This document shows, in pieces, positions 10,307 through 20,529 of a DNA stretch of 62,000 nucleotides; position 1 is the first letter of the stretch; each line of letters starts with the position of its first letter. Source of the stretch: Nemertoderma westbladi (Eukaryota; Xenacoelomorpha; Nemertodermatida; Nemertodermatidae). The notes beneath the pieces were generated by a model. The model saw only the letters and a list, made by a program, of their open reading frames with translations. It was not told the origin of the DNA and made no database searches. The stretch is from positions 1 to 62,000 of the forward strand of contig JAUCBJ010001140.1 of the NCBI GenBank assembly GCA_032718475.1. Direction: 5' to 3'. The translations under genes were made by a program, and so were the position numbers.

Positions 10307-11120
10307 CACAAACACTATTTAGACTGTTTTAACAATGAATCAACAGATTACACAAATAATACAATATTTACTTCAAGGGAGCGTCAAAGGTTTACAGGGA
10401 GAATAAAAAAAACATTAGGTCTCTGGGATACAAAATTATTCTGGTTAACGAAATATTACAGTAGACCATATGGCCACTATATTACAGGGCAAACTAAACC
10501 AACAAAAAATGTAATACCACCTACCTTATTTAGTTACAGAATAAAATACCATACAAACAAAGCAAGCAAGGGATCAACACCAGTTCAAATAATCAATCAT
10601 CAATATACAGCTCAAACTGAATTTCCAATTGATATAATCAAAGTTTGTCAAAAACTAAAAGGTCAGATACAGGAAAAACCTAAAATTTTGTGCATAAGAC
10701 TGGATCTGCAACAATTATGCTATTCCCAACTGGATCAATAACAATAGTGGGTCCATGTAAAAATTTTTATAATGATTTACTTTATCTGAAACAATGTACC
10801 AACATACTAATTAAGAAAATTAAATTAAATACAGTGACCAGACTAATTAATTTACCAACTTTTAATTTTAAATCACTTGTAAAAAGGGTGGACATCATTT
10901 TGTAAACAATGTAAAGGTATACATTGATTTTACACCAGAGCTCTTTTGTGGAATTCAATTGTTTATTGGGCAATGTTTTACACCAGAGCTCTTTTGTGGA
11001 ATTCAATTGTTTATTGGGCAATGTTATTTCAGTGTCTTTCACTCAAAGAAAGTTATAAGTATGTGTCCTGTTGGTGATTTTGAAGAAGCTCTTATATTAT
11101 TTAGTTTATTTAATAAATAA
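10307..11120 (+). pseudogene. TATA-binding-protein-like sequence, frameshifted relic
   Basis: Three overlapping open segments in successive frames (10307-10741, 10690-10905, about 10872-11120) read as one protein with the internal pseudo-dyad of TBP. Repeat 1: a segment with FPIDIIKVCQKLKG and EKPKILCIR, then after a frame change MLFPTGSITIVGPCKN, which corresponds to TBP's strand-strand block 'FSSGKMVCTGAKS'. Repeat 2: DFTPELFCGIQLF corresponds to the TBP signature 'YEPELFPGLIYRM', followed by SVFHSKKVISMCPVGDFEEA and a stop at 11118-11120. Known role of the family: binding the TATA box to start transcription. Sequence divergence from cellular TBP is high; a source in a large DNA virus or mobile element is possible but unproven. 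Two frameshifts and a 48-bp internal duplication make it a relic. No start codon was placed. Confidence 0.55.
10928..11023. repeat. 48-bp tandem duplication inside the TBP-like relic
   Basis: Copies 10928-10975 and 10976-11023 look identical. The unit is 16 codons and covers the PELFCGIQLF signature, so the duplication keeps the frame. Confidence 0.9.
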
Positions 11121-11617
11121 GTAAAAAGAACTTGGATGATTATACTCTATATATGTTATTTATTCAAGAGATGCATTTTGTATTAATCAGGTGATTATAT
11201 ACTGTTTGTATAGCTTTATAATATACTGTATGTGATTATACTTTCTGTCAATATACTGTATGTGCTGTTTTATATATTTATGTGAATATACATAATTCGT
11301 AAATAAATTCATGTGATTCTATATATTCATGTGATTCTATATATTCATATAACATATATACACATATCAAATGTTTAGATATAATTTGCTACTTTATACA
11401 AATTATAGTTTTTATTAAATTTATGTAAAAATAAATTGATTTATATTTTTAATAACATCTTACCTTGAGAACAATTCTCCCAATCTTCGCAAAATTCTTC
11501 CCAAGTAATGGGGTCCCACAGTAGTAATGGTTTGCCACTCTTGGCGACAATTGGACCAACTTCACACCTTGGGTGTTAAGTAGGTCATTAATTAATTAAA
11601 CAATTAATTAATTGGTC
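11121..11617. other. AT-rich spacer
   Basis: No gene recognised. From 11220 to 11350 it contains short repeats of the type TATACTGTATGTG and TTCATGTGATTCTATATA. Confidence 0.4.
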
Positions 11618-11645
11618 GATTAAACAATTAATTAATTGTTTAATC
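11618..11645. repeat. Perfect 28-bp palindrome
   Basis: A 14-bp arm (GATTAAACAATTAA) is followed immediately by its exact reverse complement. It is part of an AT-rich palindromic cluster beginning near 11590. Confidence 0.9.
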
Positions 11646-11649
11646 AATC

Positions 11650-11698
11650 GATTTGTATCAAATAATGTTGCCAAAGGCAATTTAATTTGATACAAATC
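11650..11698. repeat. Hairpin, 14-bp arms
   Basis: GATTTGTATCAAAT at 11650-11663 is complemented exactly at 11685-11698, with a 21-base loop. Together with the neighbouring palindrome it could be the end of a small foldback element. Confidence 0.8.
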
Positions 11699-11847
11699 AA
11701 TCAGATAGGGACGCGAGATGAATAAATTGTACTACAGCAAACGAAATATACAACACAATAGGCACTGTACATTACAATATACAATACATTTGTATTATTT
11801 TTGCCATACAGTAGGTAAAGGTAGAATTAAATATAAACATGCGAACG

Positions 11848-12236
11848 GGACCCAAAACATAAATTACCCTCACTCGAAAATAAAGTGGACCAGTTTGGCC
11901 CTGAGTCATCCCTCAATAATCTGCGGTCGTTGGGCTCTTATTAGACGTAGCAAGATTAATCCCTTTGAATCCTATACTGTACGTCAACGCGTGAATGGGG
12001 CCTGCCACAGAGTTTAAATTATTCAAACCTATAGCTTCGTTATTACATCAATTCGTCCGAGAAATTATAATAAACATCTGCTCTTGCAATAGATTGCATT
12101 CTTTCGCATTGTATTTTATGAAGCAGTTCACGCATGCATTAGCTCAACAACAAAGGCAATACCCAAACACCATGTGTCAAATTAACCCCAACCTTCTCTA
12201 TACTAGTTACTGTAGTTTTTCTCGCGCATACCAACA
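11848..12236. repeat. Diverged direct repeat, copy 1
   Basis: Shares long near-identical blocks with 12779-13110, for example the segment running from the 'atcctatactgtacgtcaac' text at 11968. The reading frame at 11995-12236 is open in both copies, but it has no recognised domain and is probably not coding. Copy 1 carries a segment, missing from copy 2, between about 11875 and 11935. Confidence 0.8.
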
Positions 12237-12536
12237 TCAATCCCACACCTCTTCTCCCCACGCCATCGAACATTCTCCTTTCTTCTCTACTTTTTTTTCT
12301 TTTTTCTCTTCTTTTTTCTCCTCTTTTAATATCTGAAAAATTGAGTTCCTGTTCCTATATTCGCAAAACCGTAGATGGTGGTCCTTTTCAGCTTCTCTAA
12401 AGCTGTGTGCGGCTTCAAAAGGACACTGAACCATTTTTTGATTGGAAAAGTTCTTACGACATTTTCTTAAATGGTTGACATATTTTTCTGAATGAATTCG
12501 GTGTGTGGCATCATACGGACATATAAAATATTCCAT
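12237..12536 (-). CDS. GTSF1-like protein with two CHHC zinc fingers
   Basis: The ATG at 12536-12534 gives about 99 codons. Two consecutive U11-48K-type CHHC fingers are complete: C-x5-H-x9-H-x3-C in CPYDATHRIHSEKYVNHLRKC (residues 6-26, quoted here only as spacing evidence: CPYDATH … NHLRKC) and again in CPFEAAH … HHLRFC about 12 residues later. This paired arrangement is diagnostic of the gametocyte-specific factor 1/Asterix family, germline factors that work with Piwi proteins in piRNA-guided silencing of transposons. Family members are usually longer, about 150-170 residues. Here the fingers are followed by a Lys/Glu-rich tail from a purine-rich tract and a stop at 12237, so the C-terminal half is absent or replaced. 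No intron is visible within the fingers. It lies between two copies of a direct repeat, so it may be a retrocopy or a captured fragment rather than an active gene. Confidence 0.7.
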   Translation of the reverse strand: MEYFICPYDATHRIHSEKYVNHLRKCRKNFSNQKMVQCPFEAAHSFREAEKDHHLRFCEYRNRNSIFQILKEEKKEEKKEKKVEKKGECSMAWGEEVWD

Positions 12537-12778
12537 AGTAACAAAAGACAAAAGACAAAATTTATTAAGATTTACTTTTTAAAAAAAACTTTGAAAAACC
12601 TCACTTAATATTTTTTAGAGATAATGATCTAACTTTACATGGTTTTATTTATATAGAAAGGTCCACCTTAACATTTCAAACAGAACCATAGTTTTTGGTA
12701 TGGCATGCGTGAAGGATTAAGCATCCCATGGAATCCCATGTTGAGTTATACTCTAGAATGAAATATAAAGACACGATC

Positions 12779-13110
12779 GGGGCCCAAAACATAAATTAAC
12801 CTTTCAAGAAAATTAAACGGACTCTTATTAGCCATAGCATGACTAACCCAAACATCGAATCCTATACTGTACGTCAACGCGTGAATGGGGCCTGCCACAG
12901 AGTTTAAATTATTCAAACCCACAGCTTCGTTATTACATCAATTCGTCCGAGAAATTAGAATAAACATCTGCTCTTGCAATAGATTGCATTCTTTCGCATT
13001 GTACTTTATGAAGCAGTCCACGCATGTATTAGCTCAACGACAAAGCCAATACCCAAACACCACGTGTCAAATTAATCCCCAACCATATCGATACTACAGT
13101 AGATACTGCA
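12779..13110. repeat. Diverged direct repeat, copy 2
   Basis: Second copy of the 11848-12236 segment, about 330 bp. It shares the start 'gggcccaaaacataaatta' in similar form and the block from 12858 onward. The GTSF1-like ORF lies between the copies. Confidence 0.8.
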
Positions 13111-13292
13111 GTTTTATTGTTTGAAGAAATGCATAACCCCTCACGCATACCATGCCTAAAATATTTGTTCAGATACTCTAGTGTAACATTAATTAACATA
13201 CCCATTCTGACGCAGCAGCCCATTCATTACATACACTTTTCTCCGGCGCACCCCCTGCTTCTCAATTCACCCCATTTCCCATCCTAACTAAC

Positions 13293-13818
13293 CCACAGCC
13301 ACAGCCACACCCACAGCCACAGCCACAGCCACACCCACAGCCACAGCCACAACCACAGCCACACCCACAGCCACAGCCACAGCCACAGCCACAGCCACAG
13401 CCACAGCCACAGCCACAGCCACACCCACAGCCACAGCCACAGCCACAGCCACAGCCACAGCCACAGCCACAGCCACAGCCACAGCCACAGCCACAGCCAC
13501 AGCCACAGCCACAGCCACAGCCACAGCCACAACCACAGCCACAGCCACAGCCACAGCCACAGCCACAACCACAGCCACAGCCACAGCCACAACCACAGCC
13601 ACAGCCACAACCACAACCACAGCCACAGCCACAACCACAGCCACAGCCACAACCACAACCACAGCCACAACCACAGCCACAGCTACAACCACAGCCACAA
13701 CCACAACCACAGCCACAACCACAGCCACAACCACAGCCACAACCACAACCACAGCCACAACCACAGCCACAGCCACAACCACAGCCACAACCACAGCCAC
13801 AGCCACAACCACAGCCAC
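13293..13818. repeat. (CCACAG)n hexanucleotide satellite
   Basis: About 88 hexamers of CCACAG with CCACAA and CCACAC variants. CCACAC is confined to the left third and CCACAA dominates the right half. All frames are open on the minus strand, giving artefactual Gly-Cys, Ala-Val and Leu-Trp ORFs. Confidence 0.97.
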
Positions 13819-14275
13819 CACTTCTCCCCACAGGAGAATATTTGTTTATCTGTTGTCAAAATGTTTAACTAATTTGATGTTTTGGTTACTCATTCATTAT
13901 GCATTTAAAATAGGATCAGACAGGACTGATCATTTATAGTGGTTTATAATATATTAGACCATTACACAAATTAAAATTAAAATTACAAATACAAATACCC
14001 GCCACCACATAAAACGACTCAGAACTCAGGATCAAGTTGACTTTATTTGTTTAATTAAGCATATTATTATGAAATTACATAATTAATACGACTAAATATA
14101 ATAAATATTTCAAACATATACAATATTTCAGTTATAATTAACCCTTTCCGGCCTGAATTAATTTAATTTAGGAACAAAAATTGGTTGGTCTTGTTAATGG
14201 GTTAATTATACACCAAATAATAATTTTCGATGAAAAAATTTTCAAAAAATTATTTCCAATGTTGTTTTTTTTATT

Positions 14276-14334
14276 GTATACAAAAGTATACGTTAGGTAT
14301 ATGAAACATGTTCCCAATGTATACTTTTGTATAC
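14276..14334. repeat. Inverted repeat, 16-bp arms
   Basis: GTATACAAAAGTATAC at 14276-14291 pairs exactly with 14319-14334 across a 27-base loop, inside the TTAA element. Confidence 0.85.
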
Positions 14335-14699
14335 GAACTCTAGATTGTACGTACTTACTTACATACATACATCGTATAGTAAGTATATTCTATATATATA
14401 TATATATAATATAGAGAATAAACAAAACATGCAACGAGCAGGCAATTTTAATGAAAAAAATTTAAATTATGTTTTTTCGGAATGAAAAGCTGTCAATACT
14501 TTGAAATTTGCCAAAATTTTATAATTTTGTGTGTTTTCACAACACACGTTGTTTAAAAGCAACACAGTGCGACAAAAAAAACTTAAAATGAAGAATTACA
14601 TATATAGTGAATTTTTTTTCTGTCAGTTTTGATCAAGTTTGAAAAAAACAGTTTCGACTAACTTTTTTCAACTGTTTGTATGTCTATCTGCCTTGCCTG

Positions 14700-15715
14700 T
14701 TTACTGTGGGTGTACAACATCTACTCCCCAACGGTGGCTGCACCACATCTAATCCCCAATGGTGGCTGAATCATATCTACTCCCATGGCCCAATGGTTAA
14801 CATCTACTCCATATGGTGGCTACACCACATCTACTCCCCAATGGTCAACATTTACTCCATATGGTGGCTACACCACATCTACTCATCAATGCTCAGCATC
14901 TACTCCACTATGGTGGCTGCACCACATCTACTCATCAATGGTCAGCATCTACTCCCCAATGGTGGCTGCACCACATCTACTCATCAATGGTGGCTGCACC
15001 ACATCTACTCCCCTATGGTGGCTGAATCACATCTACTACCTAGGCCCAATGGTTAACATCTACTCCACTATGGTGGCTGCACCACATCTACTCATCAATG
15101 GTCAGCATCTACTCCCTAATGGTGGCTGCACCACATCTACTCATCAATGGTGGCTGCACCACATCTACTCCCCAATGGTAGCTGCACCACATCTACTCAT
15201 CAATGGTGGCTGCACCACATCTACTACCAAATGATGGGTGCGCCAGATTTACTCCACAATGGTGGCTGCATCATATCTACTCCCCAATGGTGGGTGTGCC
15301 AGATTTACTCTCCAATGGTGGCTGCACCATATCTACACCCCTACGGTGGTGGATGTACGACATCTACTCCCAAATAGTGGCTGCATCACATCTACTCCCA
15401 CTCCCAAGGCCCAATGGTCAACATCTACACCCCTATGGTGGCTACGCCACATCTACTCCCCAATGGAGGCTGTTCCACATCTACACTCCAATGGCGACTG
15501 CACCACATCTATCCACAATGGTGGCTGCATCACCTCTAATATCCTATGGTCAACATCTACTCCCCATGGTGGCTGCACCACATCTAGGCCTACACACACC
15601 CCAATGGTGGAAGCACCATATCACACAAACGGTGGCTGAATCACATCTACTCCCCAACGGTGCTGCACCACATCTACTCCACAACTGTGGCTGCACCACT
15701 TCTACTCCCCAACTT
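14700..15715. repeat. About 28-bp minisatellite, 1 kb
   Basis: Roughly 35 degenerate units built on CATCTACTCCCCAATGGTGG plus CTGCACCA, with variants 'ggtcagcatctactcc' and 'gcccaatggttaacatctac'. Larger blocks recur, so there is higher-order structure. It is contained within the TTAA element. The overlapping ORFs rich in HHIYSPM/TTSTPQW are repeat translations. Confidence 0.92.
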
Positions 15716-16115
15716 TATAAACCTAGCGTAGACAAATGTATACAGTGGTTTATCAATAACACTACCAGCCTACGTGTACTGTAAAGTTTATCCTGGAAGT
15801 ATTATTTTCTCATTGGACAATCCATCTTTGGAATACCCAATCAAAATTCTCAATATCGCTTTGCCAAAGCATTTAAATAACCATCTTTCCTATGCCAGGT
15901 AGTCATCATGTCAATACCTGAAAACACGGCATCTAAAATCGTTCATTGAAGCCTTCTACTACAATTATCCAATCAGAAACGGTAATTTATAAGTAAAGGA
16001 AGTGTGATAGTGCCTCAATTGGATGAAACCAACTATAATTAGTTAAAATTATGCAATTCGTAGTGAAATAAATTCAGTGTATACAAAAAATATACAGTCG
16101 GCCGGAAAGGGTTAA

Positions 16116-16967
16116 TGTCTCGCACTAACTGTACGACTGTTACTGTTCATAATCCTAGGTCGATATACAACAGTTGCTGGATATATAACTTTTCCATTCC
16201 CTACTCTGATTTTCTGTCCATTTTCATTGTCATTCTCCTCTGATGCTTCCTCACTGTCATCGCTACTCTCCTCTGATTCTTCCTCACTGTCATCGCTACT
16301 CTCCTCCGATTCATCCTCATCACTCTCATTTCCATCATTATCACTCTCCTTATGCGAATGTTTCTGCATTTCATTCAATTGTCTAATTATTTTCTGCACT
16401 GTCTCGCACTAACTGTACGACTGTTACTGTTCATAATCCTAGGTCGATATACAACAGTTGCTGGAGATATAACTTTTCCATTCCCTACTCTGATTTTCTG
16501 TCCATTTTCATTGTCATTCTCCTCTGATGCTTCCTCACTGTCATCGCTACTCTCCTTTGATTCTTCCTCACTGTCATCGCTACTCTCCTCCGATTCATCC
16601 TCATCACTCTCATTTCCATCATTATCACTCTCCTTATGCGAATGTTTCTGCATTTCATTCAATTGTCTAATTATTTTCTGCACTGTCTCGCACTAACTGT
16701 ACGACTGTTACTGTTCATAATCCTAGGTCGATATACAACAGTTGCTGGAGATATAACTTTTCCATTCCCTACTGTGATTTTCTGTCCATTTTCATTGTCA
16801 TTCTCCTCTGATGCTTCCTCACTGTCATCGCTACTCTCCTTTGATTCTTCCTCACTGTCATCGCTACTCTCCTCCGATTCATACTCATCACTCTCATTTC
16901 CATCATTATCACTCTCCTTATGCGAATGTTTCTGCATTTCATTCAATTGTCTAATTATTTTCTGCAA
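16116..16967 (-). repeat. 284-bp tandem repeat x3 encoding an acidic segment
   Basis: Three nearly identical units beginning at about 16116, 16400 and 16684. Each codes on the minus strand for MQKIIRQLNEMQKHSHKES, then a run of Asp/Glu/Ser, then NGQKIRVGNGKVI and RPRIMNSNSRTVSAR. The unit is not a multiple of three (284 = 3 x 94 + 2), so neighbouring copies are out of frame with each other and each frame stops within a few codons of the junction. It is therefore a DNA duplication of an acidic coding block, not a long repeat protein, unless splicing intervenes. Confidence 0.85.
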
Positions 16968-17206
16968 TTTTTATTTCCTAATACATGTCTTAATATCTCC
17001 TCATTATCTGAGTCATTATCCTCACCACTTTCATGTTCCTCGACTTCTTTCTCGCTCTCATTTTCTTCACCACCACTCTCATTTTCTTCTTTCTCTATCT
17101 CACTCTCCGTTTCATCATTCTCACTTTCCTCTGATTTATCCTCTTCCTCACTCTCATCGTCCTTTTCACTATGTGGCTGTTTCTGTATATTCTTCAAAAT
17201 ATTCAT
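16955..17206 (-). CDS. Acidic Ser/Glu-rich ORF upstream of the 284-bp array
   Basis: 83 codons: MNILKNIQKQPHSEKDDE followed by a Glu/Ser/Asn run and LRHVLGNKN. It has the same plan as the array units (short basic amphipathic start, then acid-rich) but diverged, so it looks like an older member of the same repeat. Low-complexity composition gives no function. Confidence 0.3.
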   Translation of the reverse strand: MNILKNIQKQPHSEKDDESEEEDKSEESENDETESEIEKEENESGGEENESEKEVEEHESGEDNDSDNEEILRHVLGNKNCRK

Positions 17207-17442
17207 GATTTTCTCGAATTTATTTCTCGAATGATAGTGCTACAAGTACAGTATGAAGTCTTGCGAGCAGTATTCCCATCATTAGAATTACCTAAACCAC
17301 CTGGCTTCGGTTGGTTTACAATAAAACCTAGCTGCTCCCAAAATTGTTTCTTAATTCTGGCTTTTTCATCCATCACAAGTTCCTTGCGAAACGAACTCAA
17401 ACGAACTTGGTTGTAGTATGTATGCAGTTTTTCGTCAATCAT
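17203..17442 (-). pseudogene. Fragment with NDGNTAR motif, transposon-type ORF
   Basis: 79 codons: basic N-terminal helix (KARIKKQFWEQLG) then PKPGGLGNSNDGNTARK. From memory, a 'G..NSNDGNTAR+FF' motif recurs in uncharacterised transposon-associated ORFs of cnidarians and hemichordates; I cannot name the family. The frame breaks after NTARK where related proteins continue, so this is probably a fragment. Confidence 0.35.
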
Positions 17443-17589
17443 CTCCCTAACACTTAAATGAACTTTGAATAACTGTTAAATAATTACCTACACCATTATA
17501 AATTGTACTACTACTACTGACTACATGCCGTTTATTTAATAATGGTTTATATTAGTTAACTATTAATACAGAGTTATGTTGAATTGGAT

Positions 17590-17820
17590 CTATCCTGTAG
17601 ATGTTGGGTCTATCTCAGCATTGGAATGGAGGATCGACATTTCCGAGATGTTGCAGCGCACCGGACTATGTGATGCGGATTGGCAACCTCGTCCAATTTC
17701 AGTGATGTGGTTAAATGTGTAATTAGCATTACACACCACTTGGACATTTAGCGAGTAAAACCTCTTCCTGTTATAGTGGAACCCATATCCTACTACTGTA
17801 TAACAGGAAGGGGTTTTCAT
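17590..17820 (-). pseudogene. PIF/Harbinger transposase fragment
   Basis: Reads YGFHYNRKRFYSLNVQVVCN followed by YTFNHITEIGRGCQSASHS. This corresponds to the DDE_4 (HARBI1-like) nuclease block 'NRKGYHSINVQ.VCD....F.......PGS.HDS', with the WPGSxHDS motif degraded to RGCQSASHS, so the acidic residue of that motif is lost. Frames before and after are closed. The Myb/SANT-like ORF on the same strand at 19634-20073 may come from the same element, because Harbinger transposons normally carry both genes. Confidence 0.6.
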
Positions 17821-19633
17821 CTGTAAAAGTGGGGTGAGCGACGAAAGTAAGTGAGCTTAGCATACAGGTACCACTATCTCTATCGGTGTGTCTATTGTTC
17901 TGTTGTTCTGTAGTTCTGTTGTGTTCAATTTTTAAATGTTAATAACTCAGCCAAATCTTAATGAAATCTATCCAAATTTGGTACACATGTAGTCTGGAAA
18001 AAGTTAGAAATCTTCGAAAGTTTAGAAATAAAAGCAGGCACATACGCTGATCGTTATAGAATGTGCCTTCGGTCAATTAAAAAGACAGGAATGTCACGAT
18101 TGGGGGGGGGGGGGGGGGGGGGGTACCTCAACCGAATTTTTTCCCTCCCTTTTTAGCGTTTTTTTTTAATGCCTTGTAAAATTACTTAAAAACTGTCAAA
18201 AAACCCCTGCCAATTGTCAAAGACTTAGCTTAGATGAATGTGGTAGAACTTACAATTACTAATTACAAAATTAAGATTATAAATAAAAATATTGAACTCT
18301 AGAATACTGCAATTAAGTAGGCTTAACTAAAATTACAATTACAAATTGATATAAGATATAATGGAAAATGTGGTAGAACTTGGATGGATGAATGAATGAA
18401 TACAAATTAACATTAGAAATAAAAATAATGCACTGTAGAATACTAAAATTAAGTAGGCCTAAACTAACTACAATTACAAATTGATATACAATATAATTGA
18501 AAATACGAATACAAATTAACGTTAGAAATGTAGTAGAAATTCATTAATATATTCGTGCATCAGCATTCTTAAATGCTCTAACAAGTGCATCCTGTGTGGA
18601 GTTCATGGTCAGCAATTTAGCAACTCATAGCCACGCAACCAAGAGAGCTGTTGGGCTGAGATGGAGCTGGTTGAGAGGTGGGTGTAACAGTCAGACATGC
18701 CTACACTGTACTGTACGCTGTACTGTCCAAAAAAGAGTTTTGATTACATAACTGTCAGACTGTAGTAAGTATCAGTAACTATGACCACTGCGAATCACCC
18801 ATAAGCTTACACCAGTAAATAATAACATGTTACTGCGGTTGGGATTCGAGTCCAGTAAATAATAATACAGCTCCTGCCTGTGCTCTTCCGACTGACTTAA
18901 AATTTTCGCACTTTTGTAATACTGTAACACTAATTTAGTGATCTAAAGTAATACTACTGAGCGAAAGCAGTGGCCTCCAAACCAACAACTAACCCACCCA
19001 AATATACCCTGGCCAGTTACCGAAGATAAGTAACCTTAGATAAGGGACTCTACCAGTCTGCTGTAAACATGACATCATACTGTAAGTCGTAACAACAACA
19101 TAAGAAAAGGATGCCTAATATATCACAACAGGGGGTGTGCCCGCTGTCGCCATTCATACTGCAGCTGTGTTTATAATGTTATTGGAAAATCCCTTTGTTT
19201 CATATCCCTTGGTTATTTATTTATAAAGCATTTAATTTATGGTAATTCCCAAGTACACAAAGAAACTAAATGCAGTTAAATCTTAATAGTGTCTGCTTTA
19301 ATTCGAATATAACCCATCACTGTTGAACCACGTGACATGCCTGATCCACCCAATTACTGTAGATAGTTAAAAGTATAATCTGCTGATACTACTGAAGGTA
19401 ATATCTCCATGTTTTAAACAATAACATACAGTAACTCAAGATTGAAATGTTAGCTCTATATCAATTTCCCATGGTATTTGCACTACCTTTCAAATTACTT
19501 GACTTAAAAATAATTCCCTGTTTTCAATATATATTATTATACCCCCACCCCCTGTCTAGGTAGACCAATAAGTCGAATTAAAATACTATTTCTTTTACAA
19601 ATAGAAAGTTACATTTATTGTCCCATTTTTCAT
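17821..19633. other. Gene-free stretch with poly(G) and a diverged tandem duplication
   Basis: Contains a 22-bp G tract at 18102-18123. A diverged tandem duplication follows at about 18236-18365 and 18366-18540, sharing the text 'aattaagtaggc' and 'acaattacaaattgatata'. No coding signal recognised. Confidence 0.45.
18102..18123. repeat. Poly(G) tract
   Basis: Twenty-two consecutive G followed by TACC. Confidence 0.95.
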
Positions 19634-20073
19634 TTATTGTCCTCAAGTATTTCTATTATTTCATCAATATCGCCGGTGCTGCGTGACTGACGTTCATCAT
19701 CAGTTGAATGAGTACCCAGTATACCTTCTACCACAACCACAAGATATCATGTATAATCAATCGGACCCAACATGGAAGATTGGTGACCGCTCCCCTGCCA
19801 CTCTTGTTTTTTAGTTTATCCATGATCTTGTTTGATAGCCTTCGCTCTGTAAACAAGGTCGTATCAGGTATGAGTTGATTTGTAATTAGTGAAAGTACCG
19901 GGGGAGAATACTGTAACCATTATATCCTCCCAGATTTTCTTGCGAGTAAAAGACTTTTTGAGGTCGTACTTTTTCTCCTTTATTAGATTGAGAAAAAATA
20001 TACGAGTGTTCGCATCTAAATTTCGTTTGATTTTTTTCTCGTCACCAACTTTATAAGGATGTGAAAAAGCCAT
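19634..20073 (-). pseudogene. Myb/SANT-like DNA-binding protein fragment
   Basis: The start segment (20073-19864) reads ANTRIFFLNLIKEKKYDLKK then KKIWEDIMVTV, matching the first helix region of Myb/SANT-like (MADF-type) domains of Harbinger-associated proteins. After a frame change, the minus strand continues with ERRLSNKIMDKLKNKSGRG and later VVEGILGTHSTDDERQ, then an acidic C-terminus and a stop near 19634. 'EILGT+P' in this position is typical of that family. The third-helix region between the segments is lost. It was probably the DNA-binding partner of the Harbinger transposase whose remnant lies 1.8 kb downstream. Confidence 0.5.
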
Positions 20074-20529
20074 GCTGTACAGTATAGTCTACTCAATACT
20101 GTTAATGTTTGCAAAATGTTCCTACTTTAGTTGCTACTTCCTACTTAACCCAGCAAGTACCAAAGGTAACAATTGTTGGGCAAAAGTAGCCCTCAATCTT
20201 CTTGAATGTAGGACAATTAAAAATTGTAAATGTTGTAATTATATAATATCTAATGTTAGATAAGATGTTGTTTCACAATGTCAAACTGGTATTTAGACTT
20301 TGGCCTCATTGGATGTGCCCGAAAATTTGATTCAAATTTTGCAATTTTTTGGGGTCACTGTTTTTTCCGACTTTAATGCATTCAGCGGCATCTCCTGTCC
20401 TATAGACAGGAAACTAAATTGTTTTTTGGCACTTTTGGGTTAGTTTACATCCTAATCAATATATTTAGGCACATTCCAGTAAGTTTTTCAAAATTTTACA
20501 TATTTAAAATTATTGCCAAACTAAAAATA

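Larger units (their letters stand above)
14142..16111. mobile_element. Non-autonomous TTAA-flanked DNA transposon
   Basis: A perfect 12-bp terminal inverted repeat, CCCTTTCCGGCC at 14142-14153 and its complement at 16100-16111, is flanked on both sides by TTAA (14138-14141 and 16112-16115). TTAA target duplication with CCC-starting ends is the piggyBac pattern (Kolobok also uses TTAA). There is no transposase inside; the 1.97-kb interior holds a hairpin and a 1-kb minisatellite. It has landed in the leftmost copy of the acidic 284-bp repeat. Confidence 0.85.

Noticed and set aside
11464-11573. Possible minus-strand exon ending in a good donor (CTCAAG-GTAAGA), coding a Trp/Glu-rich segment
   Set aside because: A stop lies directly upstream, there is no convincing acceptor and the protein text has no recognisable family; too weak to list.
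11995-13124. Duplicated ORF beginning MGPATEFKLFKP
   Set aside because: Open in both copies of the direct repeat, but starts are weak and no domain or conservation of third positions is evident; treated as repeat DNA.
13262-13831. Long Gly-Cys, Ala-Val and Leu-Trp ORFs on the minus strand
   Set aside because: All are translations of the CCACAG hexamer satellite in three frames; no stop can occur in such a repeat.
14676-15784. Several 70-190 codon ORFs in the 28-bp minisatellite
   Set aside because: Repeat translations in all plus frames with no codon bias or domain.
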